Translations under genes and position numbers: made by a program | The notes under the pieces: generated by a model | Database searches by the model: none | Told to the model about the DNA's origin: nothing | Seen by the model: only the letters and a program-made list of their open reading frames with translations | In this document: positions 1-6,901 of the stretch, piece by piece | Layout of the letters: each line of letters begins with the position of its first letter | How positions within the stretch are numbered: position 1 is the first letter of the stretch | Assembly (NCBI RefSeq): GCF_002412335.2 | Contig: NZ_NXIB02000044.1 | Coordinates: 9,496 to 44,471, forward strand | DNA from: Tychonema bourrellyi FEM_GT703 | GTDB lineage: Bacteria; Cyanobacteriota; Cyanobacteriia; Cyanobacteriales; Microcoleaceae | Length of the DNA: 34,976 nt | Direction of reading: 5' to 3'

Positions 1-102
1 CCCAATGCCCAATGCCCAATGCCCAATTCCCAATTCCCAATGCCCAATGCCCAATGCCCAATGCCCAATTCCCAATTCCCAATGCCCAATTCCCAATTCC
101 CA
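1..102. repeat. Heptanucleotide tandem array (CCCAATG/CCCAATT) upstream of tsaB
   Basis: About 14 head-to-tail 7-bp units alternating CCCAATG and CCCAATT, continuing off the left edge of the window. This resembles the short tandemly repeated repetitive (STRR) sequences known from filamentous cyanobacteria. Because 21 bp equals seven codons, the array is open in frame with tsaB and would encode a repeated M-P-N-S-Q-F-P peptide if translation began inside it. It ends directly at the preferred tsaB start codon. Confidence 0.95.
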
Positions 103-825
103 ATGAATAGCAATCCCAAAGACACAACATCAGTTAAAAAATACGGATTAGCCCTGCACACAGCTAGTCGTGAACTCGGTTTAGCCATCAGCAATTTTGA
201 TGGTGATTCTCGCTGTGAAACTTGGTATTTGGATCGCGATTTAGCAACTCATTTGCATCAGTATTTAATAGACTTTATCCAGCCACAAACTTGGGCAGAT
301 TTAGCTTTTATTGCTGTGGCGAAGGGACCCGGAGGTTTCACGGGGACTCGCATCGGTATGGTGACGGCGCGGACTTTGGCTCAACAGTTGAATATTCCCA
401 TTTTTGCTATTTCAACTTTGGCGGCTTTTGCTTGGGCACAACCCGCCCAATCTCCCCTTGCTAAGGTGGATATTTTGGAATTAGAACCCCCCCAACCCCC
501 CCTTACTAAGGGGGGGCTTTTGAGAGATGATATCGCGCTACAAATGCCTGCACAGCGAGATCAATTATTTGGGGCTGTTTATTCAGTTAACAATAATTCT
601 GGTTTGACTAAGTTGTTTCCTGATACGGTGATGACTCCTGAATCTTGGCAGGAAAAGTTAAAAAATTGGCAAAATTCCTATCAGTTGATTGAAGTTGGAA
701 ACGAGTTGGGTTCGTCGGTTTCTAGTGTGTTGGAATTGGCTTATTTGGAGTGGCAAATTGGTAGTCGTCCTGATTGGTCGGATGCTTTCCCTTATTATGG
801 TCAACATCCGGTTAAGGGGCACTGA
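103..825 (+). CDS. tsaB: tRNA threonylcarbamoyladenosine biosynthesis protein TsaB
   Basis: TsaB is the non-catalytic partner of TsaD in forming N6-threonylcarbamoyladenosine at position 37 of ANN-decoding tRNAs; it has the ASKHA fold and acts in the cytosol. The sequence shows the N-terminal [14 protein letters not shown] strand-turn and the hallmark [13 protein letters not shown] segment (about residues 74-86), followed by TARTLAQQL. The start at 103 gives 240 residues and drops a repeat-encoded MPNSQFP tail that the upstream array would add. Residues of about 127-141 ([11 protein letters not shown]) are encoded by a dispersed palindromic repeat at 487-516 lying in frame between the conserved [10 protein letters not shown] and [13 protein letters not shown] blocks, so the protein is slightly longer than usual. 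Related 7-bp units in opposite orientation follow the stop codon. The exact start is uncertain; the family call is firm. Confidence 0.9.
   Translation: MNSNPKDTTSVKKYGLALHTASRELGLAISNFDGDSRCETWYLDRDLATHLHQYLIDFIQPQTWADLAFIAVAKGPGGFTGTRIGMVTARTLAQQLNIPIFAISTLAAFAWAQPAQSPLAKVDILELEPPQPPLTKGGLLRDDIALQMPAQRDQLFGAVYSVNNNSGLTKLFPDTVMTPESWQEKLKNWQNSYQLIEVGNELGSSVSSVLELAYLEWQIGSRPDWSDAFPYYGQHPVKGH
487..516. repeat. G/C-run palindrome inserted in frame in tsaB
   Basis: Seven Cs (496-502), TTACTAA, then seven Gs (510-516), preceded by another C run. The core matches the centre of the small elements at 1760-1859 and 29445-29548 and the inner palindrome at 6696-6782. Here it is translated as [11 protein letters not shown]. 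It is an intergenic-type repeat living inside a coding region without breaking the frame. Confidence 0.8.
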
Positions 826-829
826 ATAT

Positions 830-866
830 AGGGAATCGGGAATAGGGTATTGGGCATTGGGCATTA
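830..866. repeat. Heptamer array remnant, GGGAATC/GGGCATT
   Basis: Five 7-bp units (GGGAATC, GGGAATA, GGGTATT, GGGCATT, GGGCATT) begin a few bases after the tsaB stop codon. They are roughly the reverse complement of the array upstream of tsaB, so the gene is bracketed by inverted arrays. Confidence 0.75.
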
Positions 867-901
867 TTTCGTTTCAGTTAAATCAACTTGTAGAGTGCGT
901 T

Positions 902-929
902 TTGAAAAGGGGAGTGGAAATGATATAAT
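902..929 (+). promoter_or_regulatory. Probable sigma70-type promoter for xisH-xisI
   Basis: TTGAAA at 902-907 and TATAAT at 924-929 are separated by 16 bp, matching the consensus at five of six and six of six positions. The predicted transcript would start near 936, about 36 bases before the GTG of xisH. This is the clearest promoter seen in the window. Confidence 0.6.
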
Positions 930-971
930 AAGGACTATCTAAAGTATTAAACACAATAGGTCAGTAAAGCC

Positions 972-1388
972 GTGTCTGCTAAAGATGCCTTTCACGAAAT
1001 CGTTAAAACTGCTCTCCAGAAAGATGGATGGCAGATTACTCACGATCCATACAATTTACAAGCAGGAACTTTAGAACTTTACATCGACTTGGGTGCCGAA
1101 AAGGTGGTGGCGGCACAAAAAGATGGACAAAAAATTGCCATTGAAATCAAGAGCTTTCTAGGCCCGTCTAAAATATCTCAATTTTACACGGCTTTAGGGC
1201 AATTCATCAGCTATCGAGCAGCTTTACAACAACAAGAAGCTGACCGCATTTTATACCTAGCCGTACCCAGTAATGTCTATGATAGTTTTTTCACAATGGG
1301 GTTTATTCAGTCTTTAATTAAACAAAATCAAATTCATTTAATTGTTTATGATATAGAGCAGGAGACGATCGCACAATGGCAAATGTAG
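972..1388 (+). CDS. xisH: XisH family protein (endonuclease-like fold)
   Basis: XisH was named as a factor needed with XisI for excision of the fdxN element in Anabaena, but homologues are widespread and multicopy in cyanobacteria without heterocysts, so the role here is open. The 138-residue protein starts at a GTG; its N-terminus (MSAKDAFHEIVKTALQKDGW) fits the family. It has a plausible PD-(D/E)XK nuclease-type core: D39 in LELYIDLG and E58-x-K60 in IAIEIKSF. The last 13 bp overlap xisI, so the two are probably translationally coupled and work as a pair. A strong promoter-like sequence lies just upstream. No recombinase gene of the XisF type is nearby. A toxin-antitoxin or nuclease/partner role is a reasonable alternative to excision control, but that is inference. 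Confidence 0.9.
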   Translation: MSAKDAFHEIVKTALQKDGWQITHDPYNLQAGTLELYIDLGAEKVVAAQKDGQKIAIEIKSFLGPSKISQFYTALGQFISYRAALQQQEADRILYLAVPSNVYDSFFTMGFIQSLIKQNQIHLIVYDIEQETIAQWQM

Positions 1389-1708
1389 ACCTTTATCGGC
1401 AACACATCCAAAATCTGCTCTCCCAACACGCTAGTCTGGTTTGGGATGAGCGCATTCAGGCTCAAACTATCTTTGATACCGATCGCGATCACTATCAATT
1501 AGTATATGTGGGCTGGCGCAATCAGCGGCGAATCTATGGCCCGGTTTTGCACGTCGATATTATCGACAATAAAATCTGGATTCAGCAGGATGGAACTGAG
1601 GTGGGTATTGCCAACGAACTCGTAGAATTAGGAGTTCCTAAACAAGATATTATACTGGGTTTTGATCCTCCTATGATTCGACATTTAAGTGAATTTGCAG
1701 TAGGATAA
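1376..1708 (+). CDS. xisI: XisI family protein
   Basis: A 110-residue protein that begins inside the end of xisH in another frame, the usual arrangement for this pair. Recognisable family blocks are the N-terminal MANVDLYRQHIQNLL, the central YQLVYVGWRNQRRIYGPVLH strand region, DIIDNKIWIQQDGTE, and the C-terminal VPKQDIILGFDPPMIR. XisI is thought to be the small partner of XisH; its biochemical role is not established. The gene is intact and of normal length. It is followed by a dispersed hairpin (1731-1755) and a small palindromic element (1760-1859), which probably separate it from the convergent SDR gene. Confidence 0.9.
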   Translation: MANVDLYRQHIQNLLSQHASLVWDERIQAQTIFDTDRDHYQLVYVGWRNQRRIYGPVLHVDIIDNKIWIQQDGTEVGIANELVELGVPKQDIILGFDPPMIRHLSEFAVG

Positions 1709-1730
1709 ATTTTCAGATCTTCTTTTAAAG

Positions 1731-1755
1731 CCCCAACTTCTTGAAGAAGTCGGGG
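1731..1755. repeat. Dispersed hairpin after xisI
   Basis: CCCC-A-ACTTCTT, G, AAGAAGT-C-GGGG forms a near-perfect stem with one A/C mismatch. There is no T run, so it is more likely a dispersed palindromic repeat than a canonical intrinsic terminator, though it may still help end transcripts of xisH-xisI. Confidence 0.6.
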
Positions 1756-1759
1756 TTCC

Positions 1760-1859
1760 ATAGCAATCCTAAATCAGTTGTGAATTTCTTACTCCCTCCC
1801 CTTAGCAAGGGGAGGGTTGGGGTGGGGTAAAAAACTTACGACTCATTTAGGATTGCTAT
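1760..1859. mobile_element. MITE-like element, family A, copy 1
   Basis: About 100 bp with perfect 15-bp terminal inverted repeats ATAGCAATCCTAAAT / ATTTAGGATTGCTAT. The centre carries a CCCTCCCCTTAGCAAGGGGAGGG palindrome-like core. It has no coding capacity. A second copy of almost identical organisation lies at 29445-29548, which supports a mobile, non-autonomous element. It sits in the gap between convergent xisI and the SDR gene. Confidence 0.85.
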
Positions 1860-1875
1860 AGGTATTCTGTAAAGT

Positions 1876-2700
1876 TTATCGCCCGCTAGCTAAAGCCGAT
1901 CGCAAATTGCGATCGCGCCGTGACTTATCCCTAAGTTCAGGAGTCGCCATCCGCAACACACAATCCAGCAACCAAGGGGCAATTCGGTGACACCAAACTG
2001 CTAAATGACTTTGATATCCTACCAAGATTTCCGGCGCATCTTTGTGCAATCCCGCCACCAGCGCTAGGGCAACTTTTTCGGGAGTTGTCGGCACCACCCA
2101 CCGAAATTGCTCTAAGTCTCGCACCATGTCGGTATCTGTGAGAGATGGTAGCAATGCTGTGACTCGAACATTGTAGGCTGCTAACTCGCTGCGTAAAGCT
2201 TGGGTAAAGCCTAAAATGGCAAATTTAGTGGCAGAATAAGTCGCCATTGTGGGAGCGGCAATTTTGCCCATCAAGCTCGAAACATTGACGATTGTTCCGT
2301 CTTTTTGGGCGGCCATTCGCCTCGCTATTAACCGGGTAATTGTGTAGGTTCCCAATAAATTCAAAGCAATTTCTTCCTGAATTAATGGGAGTGGGGAACG
2401 TAAGAATGATGCTTGATGCGCGACGCCTGCACAGTTGACTAGGAGGTGAATTGGGCCGTGATCTCGCCAAGCTTGGGCGATCGCAATATTCACCGCCACA
2501 GACTGAGTTAAATCTAAAGCTAATGGCACTACTTCTACACCAAGAACTTCGATTTCCGTCGCTAATTCAACTAATTGCTGGCGGTTGCGCGCCACAATCA
2601 ACAAACGTTTGATTCCTTGTTTCGCTAATTCCAGGGCGATCGATCGCCCAATTCCCCGTGAAGCCCCTGTAACTAGAGCTGTTTTTCCTTGAAGCTGCAT
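1876..2700 (-). CDS. SDR family NAD(P)-dependent oxidoreductase
   Basis: Classical short-chain dehydrogenase/reductase of 274 residues from the start at 2700; an upstream in-frame ATG at 2736 is possible but would add 12 residues before the conserved MQLQGKTALVTG start. Visible motifs are the nucleotide-binding TGASRGIG (11-18), NCAG (89-92), the catalytic Ser in VSSLMG (141-142) and YSATK with Tyr155 and Lys159. The arginine-containing ARNR after the second beta strand suggests NADP(H) preference. The C-terminal extension (VGYQSHLAVWCHRIAPWLLD) is typical of subfamilies acting on lipids or ketones near membranes. The substrate cannot be read from the sequence. The gene is monocistronic, convergent with xisI, and preceded by a 0.5-kb non-coding gap. 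Confidence 0.92.
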   Translation of the reverse strand: MQLQGKTALVTGASRGIGRSIALELAKQGIKRLLIVARNRQQLVELATEIEVLGVEVVPLALDLTQSVAVNIAIAQAWRDHGPIHLLVNCAGVAHQASFLRSPLPLIQEEIALNLLGTYTITRLIARRMAAQKDGTIVNVSSLMGKIAAPTMATYSATKFAILGFTQALRSELAAYNVRVTALLPSLTDTDMVRDLEQFRWVVPTTPEKVALALVAGLHKDAPEILVGYQSHLAVWCHRIAPWLLDCVLRMATPELRDKSRRDRNLRSALASGR

Positions 2701-3218
2701 AAATGAAACCCTCTGGATTTTAAGCTCACCACGCACGGAGTTATAAGTTGCGAGTTATGAATTTTGTGGAGTTAACTCAAAACTTTTGAATCGCCAACGT
2801 GCGCGTGAGTTGAACTAAACTTTGATTTGCCAGAAATTGGTCACGAATCTGGTCAGTAAACATCATTCAAGCAGACAAACCTGAGATGGAAGAATGAGGT
2901 GAGAAATCATACCAATGTTGGCGTAATTTCCCTCTTTCTTGAGTCCGCGTAGGCGGACTTTGTTTGTGTAGCAGCGAATTCAATTCGCCGGGGATTAATC
3001 GGGAATTCGCCGGGGATTCGCCAGGATTGGCGGTGTTTTCCTGTGTAGCCGAGAATTTTATTCACCGGGAAAAAACACAGGATTTTTAAGCAATGTAGAG
3101 CATAAATTTCATGCCTCCTAATATATGAGGATTTGCTCTCTACACACACCTTAACAACTTGAAGCTAAAGCGACAACAATTTTTAATAAATCTTCCGCAA
3201 CACTTCTTTACAATTTGC
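2701..3218. other. Non-coding gap with dispersed repeats
   Basis: No convincing gene. The recognisable content is a perfect hairpin AGTCCGC-GTAG-GCGGACT at 2942-2959, followed by repeated GAATTC...CGCCGGGGATT units up to about 3060, a dispersed repeat type familiar from Oscillatoriales. An open frame on the minus strand (2907-3149) is made of this repeat and is not believed. Confidence 0.65.
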
Positions 3219-4652
3219 TCATACGGTATTTTTCCAAGTACCATGAAAGCCCAAAGGTATGACACTAGGCAATTCTAGCTGACAAATAGGAGCACGATCT
3301 AGCCCGTCGCTGTCAAATATCCAGACTTCGCTTTTATCAGAATTGCCGTCATAAACAACTGTTACTATCCAACCTTTGTCTGAGGAAATATCTGAAACGT
3401 AGATAGGTTCTGTGGGATAGCGATTTTCGCCACAGTCGGCAATTGTGAGATTGTGGTTTTCTGTATCCAAACGGGCGATCGCGCCATAACGTTCAGCTAC
3501 AATATCCACATCAGGTCGATACATTGCCAAATAAACATACCGCGACGCTTGCCCGATTTCTGAAGCAGGTACAACCGGAAACTCGCAAGGTTTATCCAAC
3601 AATTCTTCTATTGCTGTCACTTTCCCCGTCTGCGGATTCAGATGCACTCGACACAGAATCCCCTCTGCATTAGTGCGAGTTTCACCTGTGGCTACTTCCT
3701 TCAATCGCTGATTAGTTTTAAAATCAGCCAAGCGTACAAAATCAACCGCCACATCGCCATCTTCCTTGACAAAACCATTAGCAAAATGCCATTGAAACCA
3801 AGGATCAGTTTTGCTGCGACTAACTAAAGATAGAGTTTCCGCATCAACAACTAATATCTGCGTTCCTAATTCCGGTTTCCATTCAAAAGAGTCGCCATAA
3901 CTACTAATTCCAGCTAACACCGGTAAAAATTTGAGTCGCACAGGTGGCACAAAAAATATTAAATACTTGCCAGCTAAAACAAAATCATGGATTAGAGGAA
4001 TTCCATCCAAAGCAACTGTTGCTTTTTGGACAACTTTGCCTGTAGAATCGCTTTTATAAACATTCAACTTGGTAGTAGCACCAGGGACAACTCCAAAGTT
4101 GTAAATATTACCACTAATCGGGTCACGTTTGCAGTGAGCCGAATAGTTAAAGTCTCCTGATAAGGTTCCTAAATTATCTATACCAATAGTTTCTAAGGTT
4201 TGCAAATCGAGGCTGTGAGGTGCGCCGCCTTCCCACAATGCTAAAAGGCGATCGGGCAAAGCTAAAACAGAAGTATTTGCAGCATTTTTAATCGGTTTAG
4301 TCCACCGCAACCAAATAGGCCCTGGTGCTGTCATCCCGTAATTGGTATAGAGAAATTTATCAGCTTTTTCTTCGGCTTGATATCCCGCTGTTTGCACGTA
4401 GCGATAGACAGCAGCAGCACCGACATCGGTAAAATGTACGGCTAAAATTGCACCGTCGCCATCAAACCAATGTCCCGCAGAAACACCATCTCGTTGCAGA
4501 CGTGCGGGCCCATTGCGATAGAGAGTACCGCGAAATCCTGGGGGGATTTGACCACTTTTCACTGATAGCTGAGTTAGGGGAAACTCCGCAGCGGGAGAGG
4601 CAAAAGGTTTGGCCCAAGCTTTTTTAGTTGATGTTTTACTGTCTGTTTTCAT
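3219..4652 (-). CDS. Carotenoid oxygenase family protein (RPE65/CCD type)
   Basis: A 477-residue iron(II)-dependent carotenoid or apocarotenoid cleavage dioxygenase. All four iron-binding histidines of the seven-bladed propeller family can be placed: H173 (YSAHCKRD), H222 (IPLIHDF), H289 (FQWHFANG) and H470 (LGFHGTW). The N-terminal GxLYRNGPA motif (about 42-50) and HWFDGDG (61-67) are also typical. The length matches cyanobacterial apocarotenoid-15,15'-oxygenases and related enzymes, which make retinal-type products, but substrate and cleavage site cannot be fixed here. It is divergent from the LD-carboxypeptidase gene over a 69-bp AT-rich gap that must hold both promoters. No signal peptide is seen; cytosolic or membrane-peripheral action is expected. 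Confidence 0.92.
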   Translation of the reverse strand: MKTDSKTSTKKAWAKPFASPAAEFPLTQLSVKSGQIPPGFRGTLYRNGPARLQRDGVSAGHWFDGDGAILAVHFTDVGAAAVYRYVQTAGYQAEEKADKFLYTNYGMTAPGPIWLRWTKPIKNAANTSVLALPDRLLALWEGGAPHSLDLQTLETIGIDNLGTLSGDFNYSAHCKRDPISGNIYNFGVVPGATTKLNVYKSDSTGKVVQKATVALDGIPLIHDFVLAGKYLIFFVPPVRLKFLPVLAGISSYGDSFEWKPELGTQILVVDAETLSLVSRSKTDPWFQWHFANGFVKEDGDVAVDFVRLADFKTNQRLKEVATGETRTNAEGILCRVHLNPQTGKVTAIEELLDKPCEFPVVPASEIGQASRYVYLAMYRPDVDIVAERYGAIARLDTENHNLTIADCGENRYPTEPIYVSDISSDKGWIVTVVYDGNSDKSEVWIFDSDGLDRAPICQLELPSVIPLGFHGTWKNTV

Positions 4653-4721
4653 GGGATAATCGCAGAATTAAATTAAGCATACATTTTATTATACAATCAT
4701 AAAGTCAATCATTTAATAGCT

Positions 4722-5741
4722 ATGGTTATACCTCGCCGCTATCTGATCAGAACTTTTGGACTCACTGCTATTGGGACTCAGTTATTGCCGATCGCACAAT
4801 CCCAAATCTTACCACAATCCCAGACTACAATATTGCCACGTCGTCTACAAATCGGCGATACTATTGCTCTGATCAATCCGGCGGCTTTCACCTACGAGAA
4901 AGAAATTCAGCCGTTTTTCAAAGCTGCCGCTCAATTGGGTTTAAAAGTTAAGCTGGGAAAGCATTTTTACGACCGCTATGGCTATTTGGCGGGTAAAGAT
5001 GCCGATCGCGCTGCCGATGTCAATACTGCCTTTGCCGACTCCTCAGTGCAAGCTATTTTCACAGGCATGGGTGGCTGGGGTTGTGGCCGGATTTTGCCAC
5101 TTTTGGATTATAACATGATCCGTAATAATCCCAAAATTATTATTGGTTTCAGCGATGTGACAGCACTCTTATTAGCTATTCATACTAAAACCAATCTGGT
5201 GACGTTTCACGGGCCATTGGGTGTGTCGAATTGGAGTAGTTTTACGGTAGATTATCTCAAGCAAGTTTTGTTTGATGCAGGTGCTGTAACTTTGCAAAAC
5301 CCTCCCAAAATGGATATTGAAACTATTAGAGAAGGAAAAGCTAGGGGAAAACTTATCGGTGGTAATCTCTCTGTCATATCAACTATGATTGGCTCAGCTT
5401 ATCTGCCGGATTGGGAAAATAGTATTTTGTTTATTGAGGAAGTTAGCGAAGAGGTTTATCGTATCGATCGAATGTTGACGCAACTCAAATTAGCTGGTAT
5501 TTTGGATAAACTATCTGGTTTTATTTTCGGGCAATGTACCAGGTGCGATGCCGAAAAACCGCAGGAATCTCTGACATTAACTCAAGTTTTGTCCGATTAT
5601 ATCCGTCCGTTGATGATTCCTGCTTGGTACGGTTCTGCGATCGGTCATATTCGCGATAAGTTTACTTTGCCGATCGGTCAAGAAGTTGAAATTGATGCTA
5701 ATTCTGGTACAATTAGATTGTTAGAGTCCGCTGTCAATTAA
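4722..5741 (+). CDS. LD-carboxypeptidase, peptidase family S66
   Basis: Family S66 serine peptidases include muramoyltetrapeptide LD-carboxypeptidases that trim the terminal D-Ala of peptidoglycan tetrapeptides, and MccF-type immunity enzymes. The 339-residue protein shows the GMGGWGCGRILPLLD segment (115-129), the nucleophile-elbow GFSDVTAL with S144, FIEEVSEEVYRIDRML with a Glu at 239/240, and H309 in GSAIGHIRDK, consistent with the Ser-Glu-His triad. Compared with cytosolic E. coli LdcA it has about 35 extra N-terminal residues beginning MVIPRRYLIRTFGLTAIG, which look like a twin-arginine-type or uncleaved export signal, so a periplasmic or membrane location is likely. It precedes a co-directional methyltransferase gene by about 100 bp. 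Confidence 0.9.
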   Translation: MVIPRRYLIRTFGLTAIGTQLLPIAQSQILPQSQTTILPRRLQIGDTIALINPAAFTYEKEIQPFFKAAAQLGLKVKLGKHFYDRYGYLAGKDADRAADVNTAFADSSVQAIFTGMGGWGCGRILPLLDYNMIRNNPKIIIGFSDVTALLLAIHTKTNLVTFHGPLGVSNWSSFTVDYLKQVLFDAGAVTLQNPPKMDIETIREGKARGKLIGGNLSVISTMIGSAYLPDWENSILFIEEVSEEVYRIDRMLTQLKLAGILDKLSGFIFGQCTRCDAEKPQESLTLTQVLSDYIRPLMIPAWYGSAIGHIRDKFTLPIGQEVEIDANSGTIRLLESAVN

Positions 5742-5840
5742 ATTTTCATAGGACTTACCAATTTGAACCTAACTTTGTTGTCAATATTCGGAAGGCAGAT
5801 CCGGGGAATCAGAAAACAAGTAAAAAAAATTAGAATTATC

Positions 5841-6596
5841 GTGAAAAATACCAGACAAGTTATTAAACAATTAGCAGCGATTGTCTTAGCAATTATTTGC
5901 CTGTTGCCGCTCAATATCTGTGCAGCAAGTGCAGGTGAAATTGCGACCAACAATAATATTTGTCAGCGGCGAATTATCCATAATCCAGACGGAATAGGCA
6001 AGTTTTATATGGGTCGAGAAATTGCTCAAGTCATGGGATATCAAGGTGCTGGCTGGTTGGAAAGACCCTCTCGTGGCATAGAAGAAAAATCAACAAGATT
6101 AGTGAATAATCTCGACTTGAAACCAACGGATATTGTGGCAGATATTGGCGCGGGAACCGGATATTTTAGCTTTCGGATTGCACCCTTAGTTCCACAAGGA
6201 AAAGTTTTGGCTGTTGATGTTCAGCCGGAAATGCTGAAATTTGTAGAGTTGAATAAGATTGAGAAAAACATCAGCAATGTTGAGCCAGTTTTGGGTACTA
6301 TTACTAACCCGAACTTGCCAGAAAACAGTGTGGATTTAGTTGTTATGGTCGATGCTTATCACGAATTTGAATATCCGAGGGAAATGATGCAAGGAATTGT
6401 GAAAGCGCTGAAGCCGGGAGGACGTACAGTATCTATTGAGTACCGAGGAGAAAACCCGATGCTTCCGATTAAAGGTTTGCACAAAATGACCCAAAAGCAG
6501 GTGAAAAAAGAAATGGCTGCGGTGGGTTTAGTTTGGAAGGAAACTAAAGAGATGTTACCTCAGCAGCATTTGATGGTGTTTCAGAAAAAAGCTTAA
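5841..6596 (+). CDS. Class I SAM-dependent methyltransferase with N-terminal signal peptide
   Basis: The Rossmann methyltransferase core is clear: motif I VADIGAGTGYFSFRIAP, an acidic residue after strand 2 (LAVDVQPEML), and VDLVVMVDAYHEFEYP. The frame is open from a TTG at 5763, but the GTG at 5841 gives a tidy export signal (MKNTRQVIKQ, then LAAIVLAIICLLPLNI and an A-S-A cleavage-like site) and 251 residues. An exported SAM-dependent enzyme is odd because SAM is not known to be abundant in the periplasm; similar signal-bearing methyltransferase-fold proteins occur in other bacteria and their substrate is unknown. It may share a transcript with the upstream LD-carboxypeptidase gene. Start uncertain, fold call firm. 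Confidence 0.85.
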   Translation: MKNTRQVIKQLAAIVLAIICLLPLNICAASAGEIATNNNICQRRIIHNPDGIGKFYMGREIAQVMGYQGAGWLERPSRGIEEKSTRLVNNLDLKPTDIVADIGAGTGYFSFRIAPLVPQGKVLAVDVQPEMLKFVELNKIEKNISNVEPVLGTITNPNLPENSVDLVVMVDAYHEFEYPREMMQGIVKALKPGGRTVSIEYRGENPMLPIKGLHKMTQKQVKKEMAAVGLVWKETKEMLPQQHLMVFQKKA

Positions 6597-6629
6597 ATGC
6601 AGAACAGCTTATTACCTACAGTCAGGACA

Positions 6630-6846
6630 CGGCATTGCCCATAGGTGTCAACTTAACGTCAAACCCAGTCAGAGACTGCTGTTTGACTATTAACCCTAGA
6701 TCCCCCCTAGCCCCCCTTAAGAAGGGGGGGACAAGAGTCTTCTCAAAGTCCCCCTTCTTAAGGGGGATTTAGGGGGATCTAGACTTAGGTAAAAGCAAGA
6801 GATACCAAGGGTTTCAAGCTTAAGTTGACACCAATGGGCAATGCCG
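6630..6846. mobile_element. MITE-like element, family B, with nested palindrome
   Basis: A 217-bp non-coding element whose ends are near-perfect 27-bp inverted repeats (left arm 6630-6656, right arm 6820-6846), both containing GTCAACTTAA or its complement and GGCATTGCC. Inside lies a second inverted repeat at 6696-6782 (ends CTAGATCCCCC / GGGGGATCTAG) with long C and G runs, as if another element had inserted. A solo left arm of the same family is present at 11303-11366. It fills most of the gap between the methyltransferase and cysteine-synthase genes. Confidence 0.8.
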
Positions 6847-6872
6847 TATCCCTACAATTAATCCCGGTAGGG

Positions 6873-6893
6873 AAACGGCATTGCCGTCTCCTC
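6873..6893. repeat. GGCATTGCC palindromic repeat
   Basis: ACGGCATTGCCGT palindrome just 3' of the cysteine-synthase homologue. It is related to the outer ends of the family B element and to the longer palindrome at 24271-24291. Confidence 0.5.
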
Positions 6894-6901
6894 GGTTACT
6901 T

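Noticed and set aside
972-1708. xisH-xisI as proof of an fdxN excision element and heterocyst formation
   Set aside because: Homologues are common in non-heterocystous cyanobacteria, and no element boundaries or large recombinase gene are visible.
2907-3149. 80-codon minus-strand open frame
   Set aside because: Built from the CGCCGGGGATT dispersed repeat.
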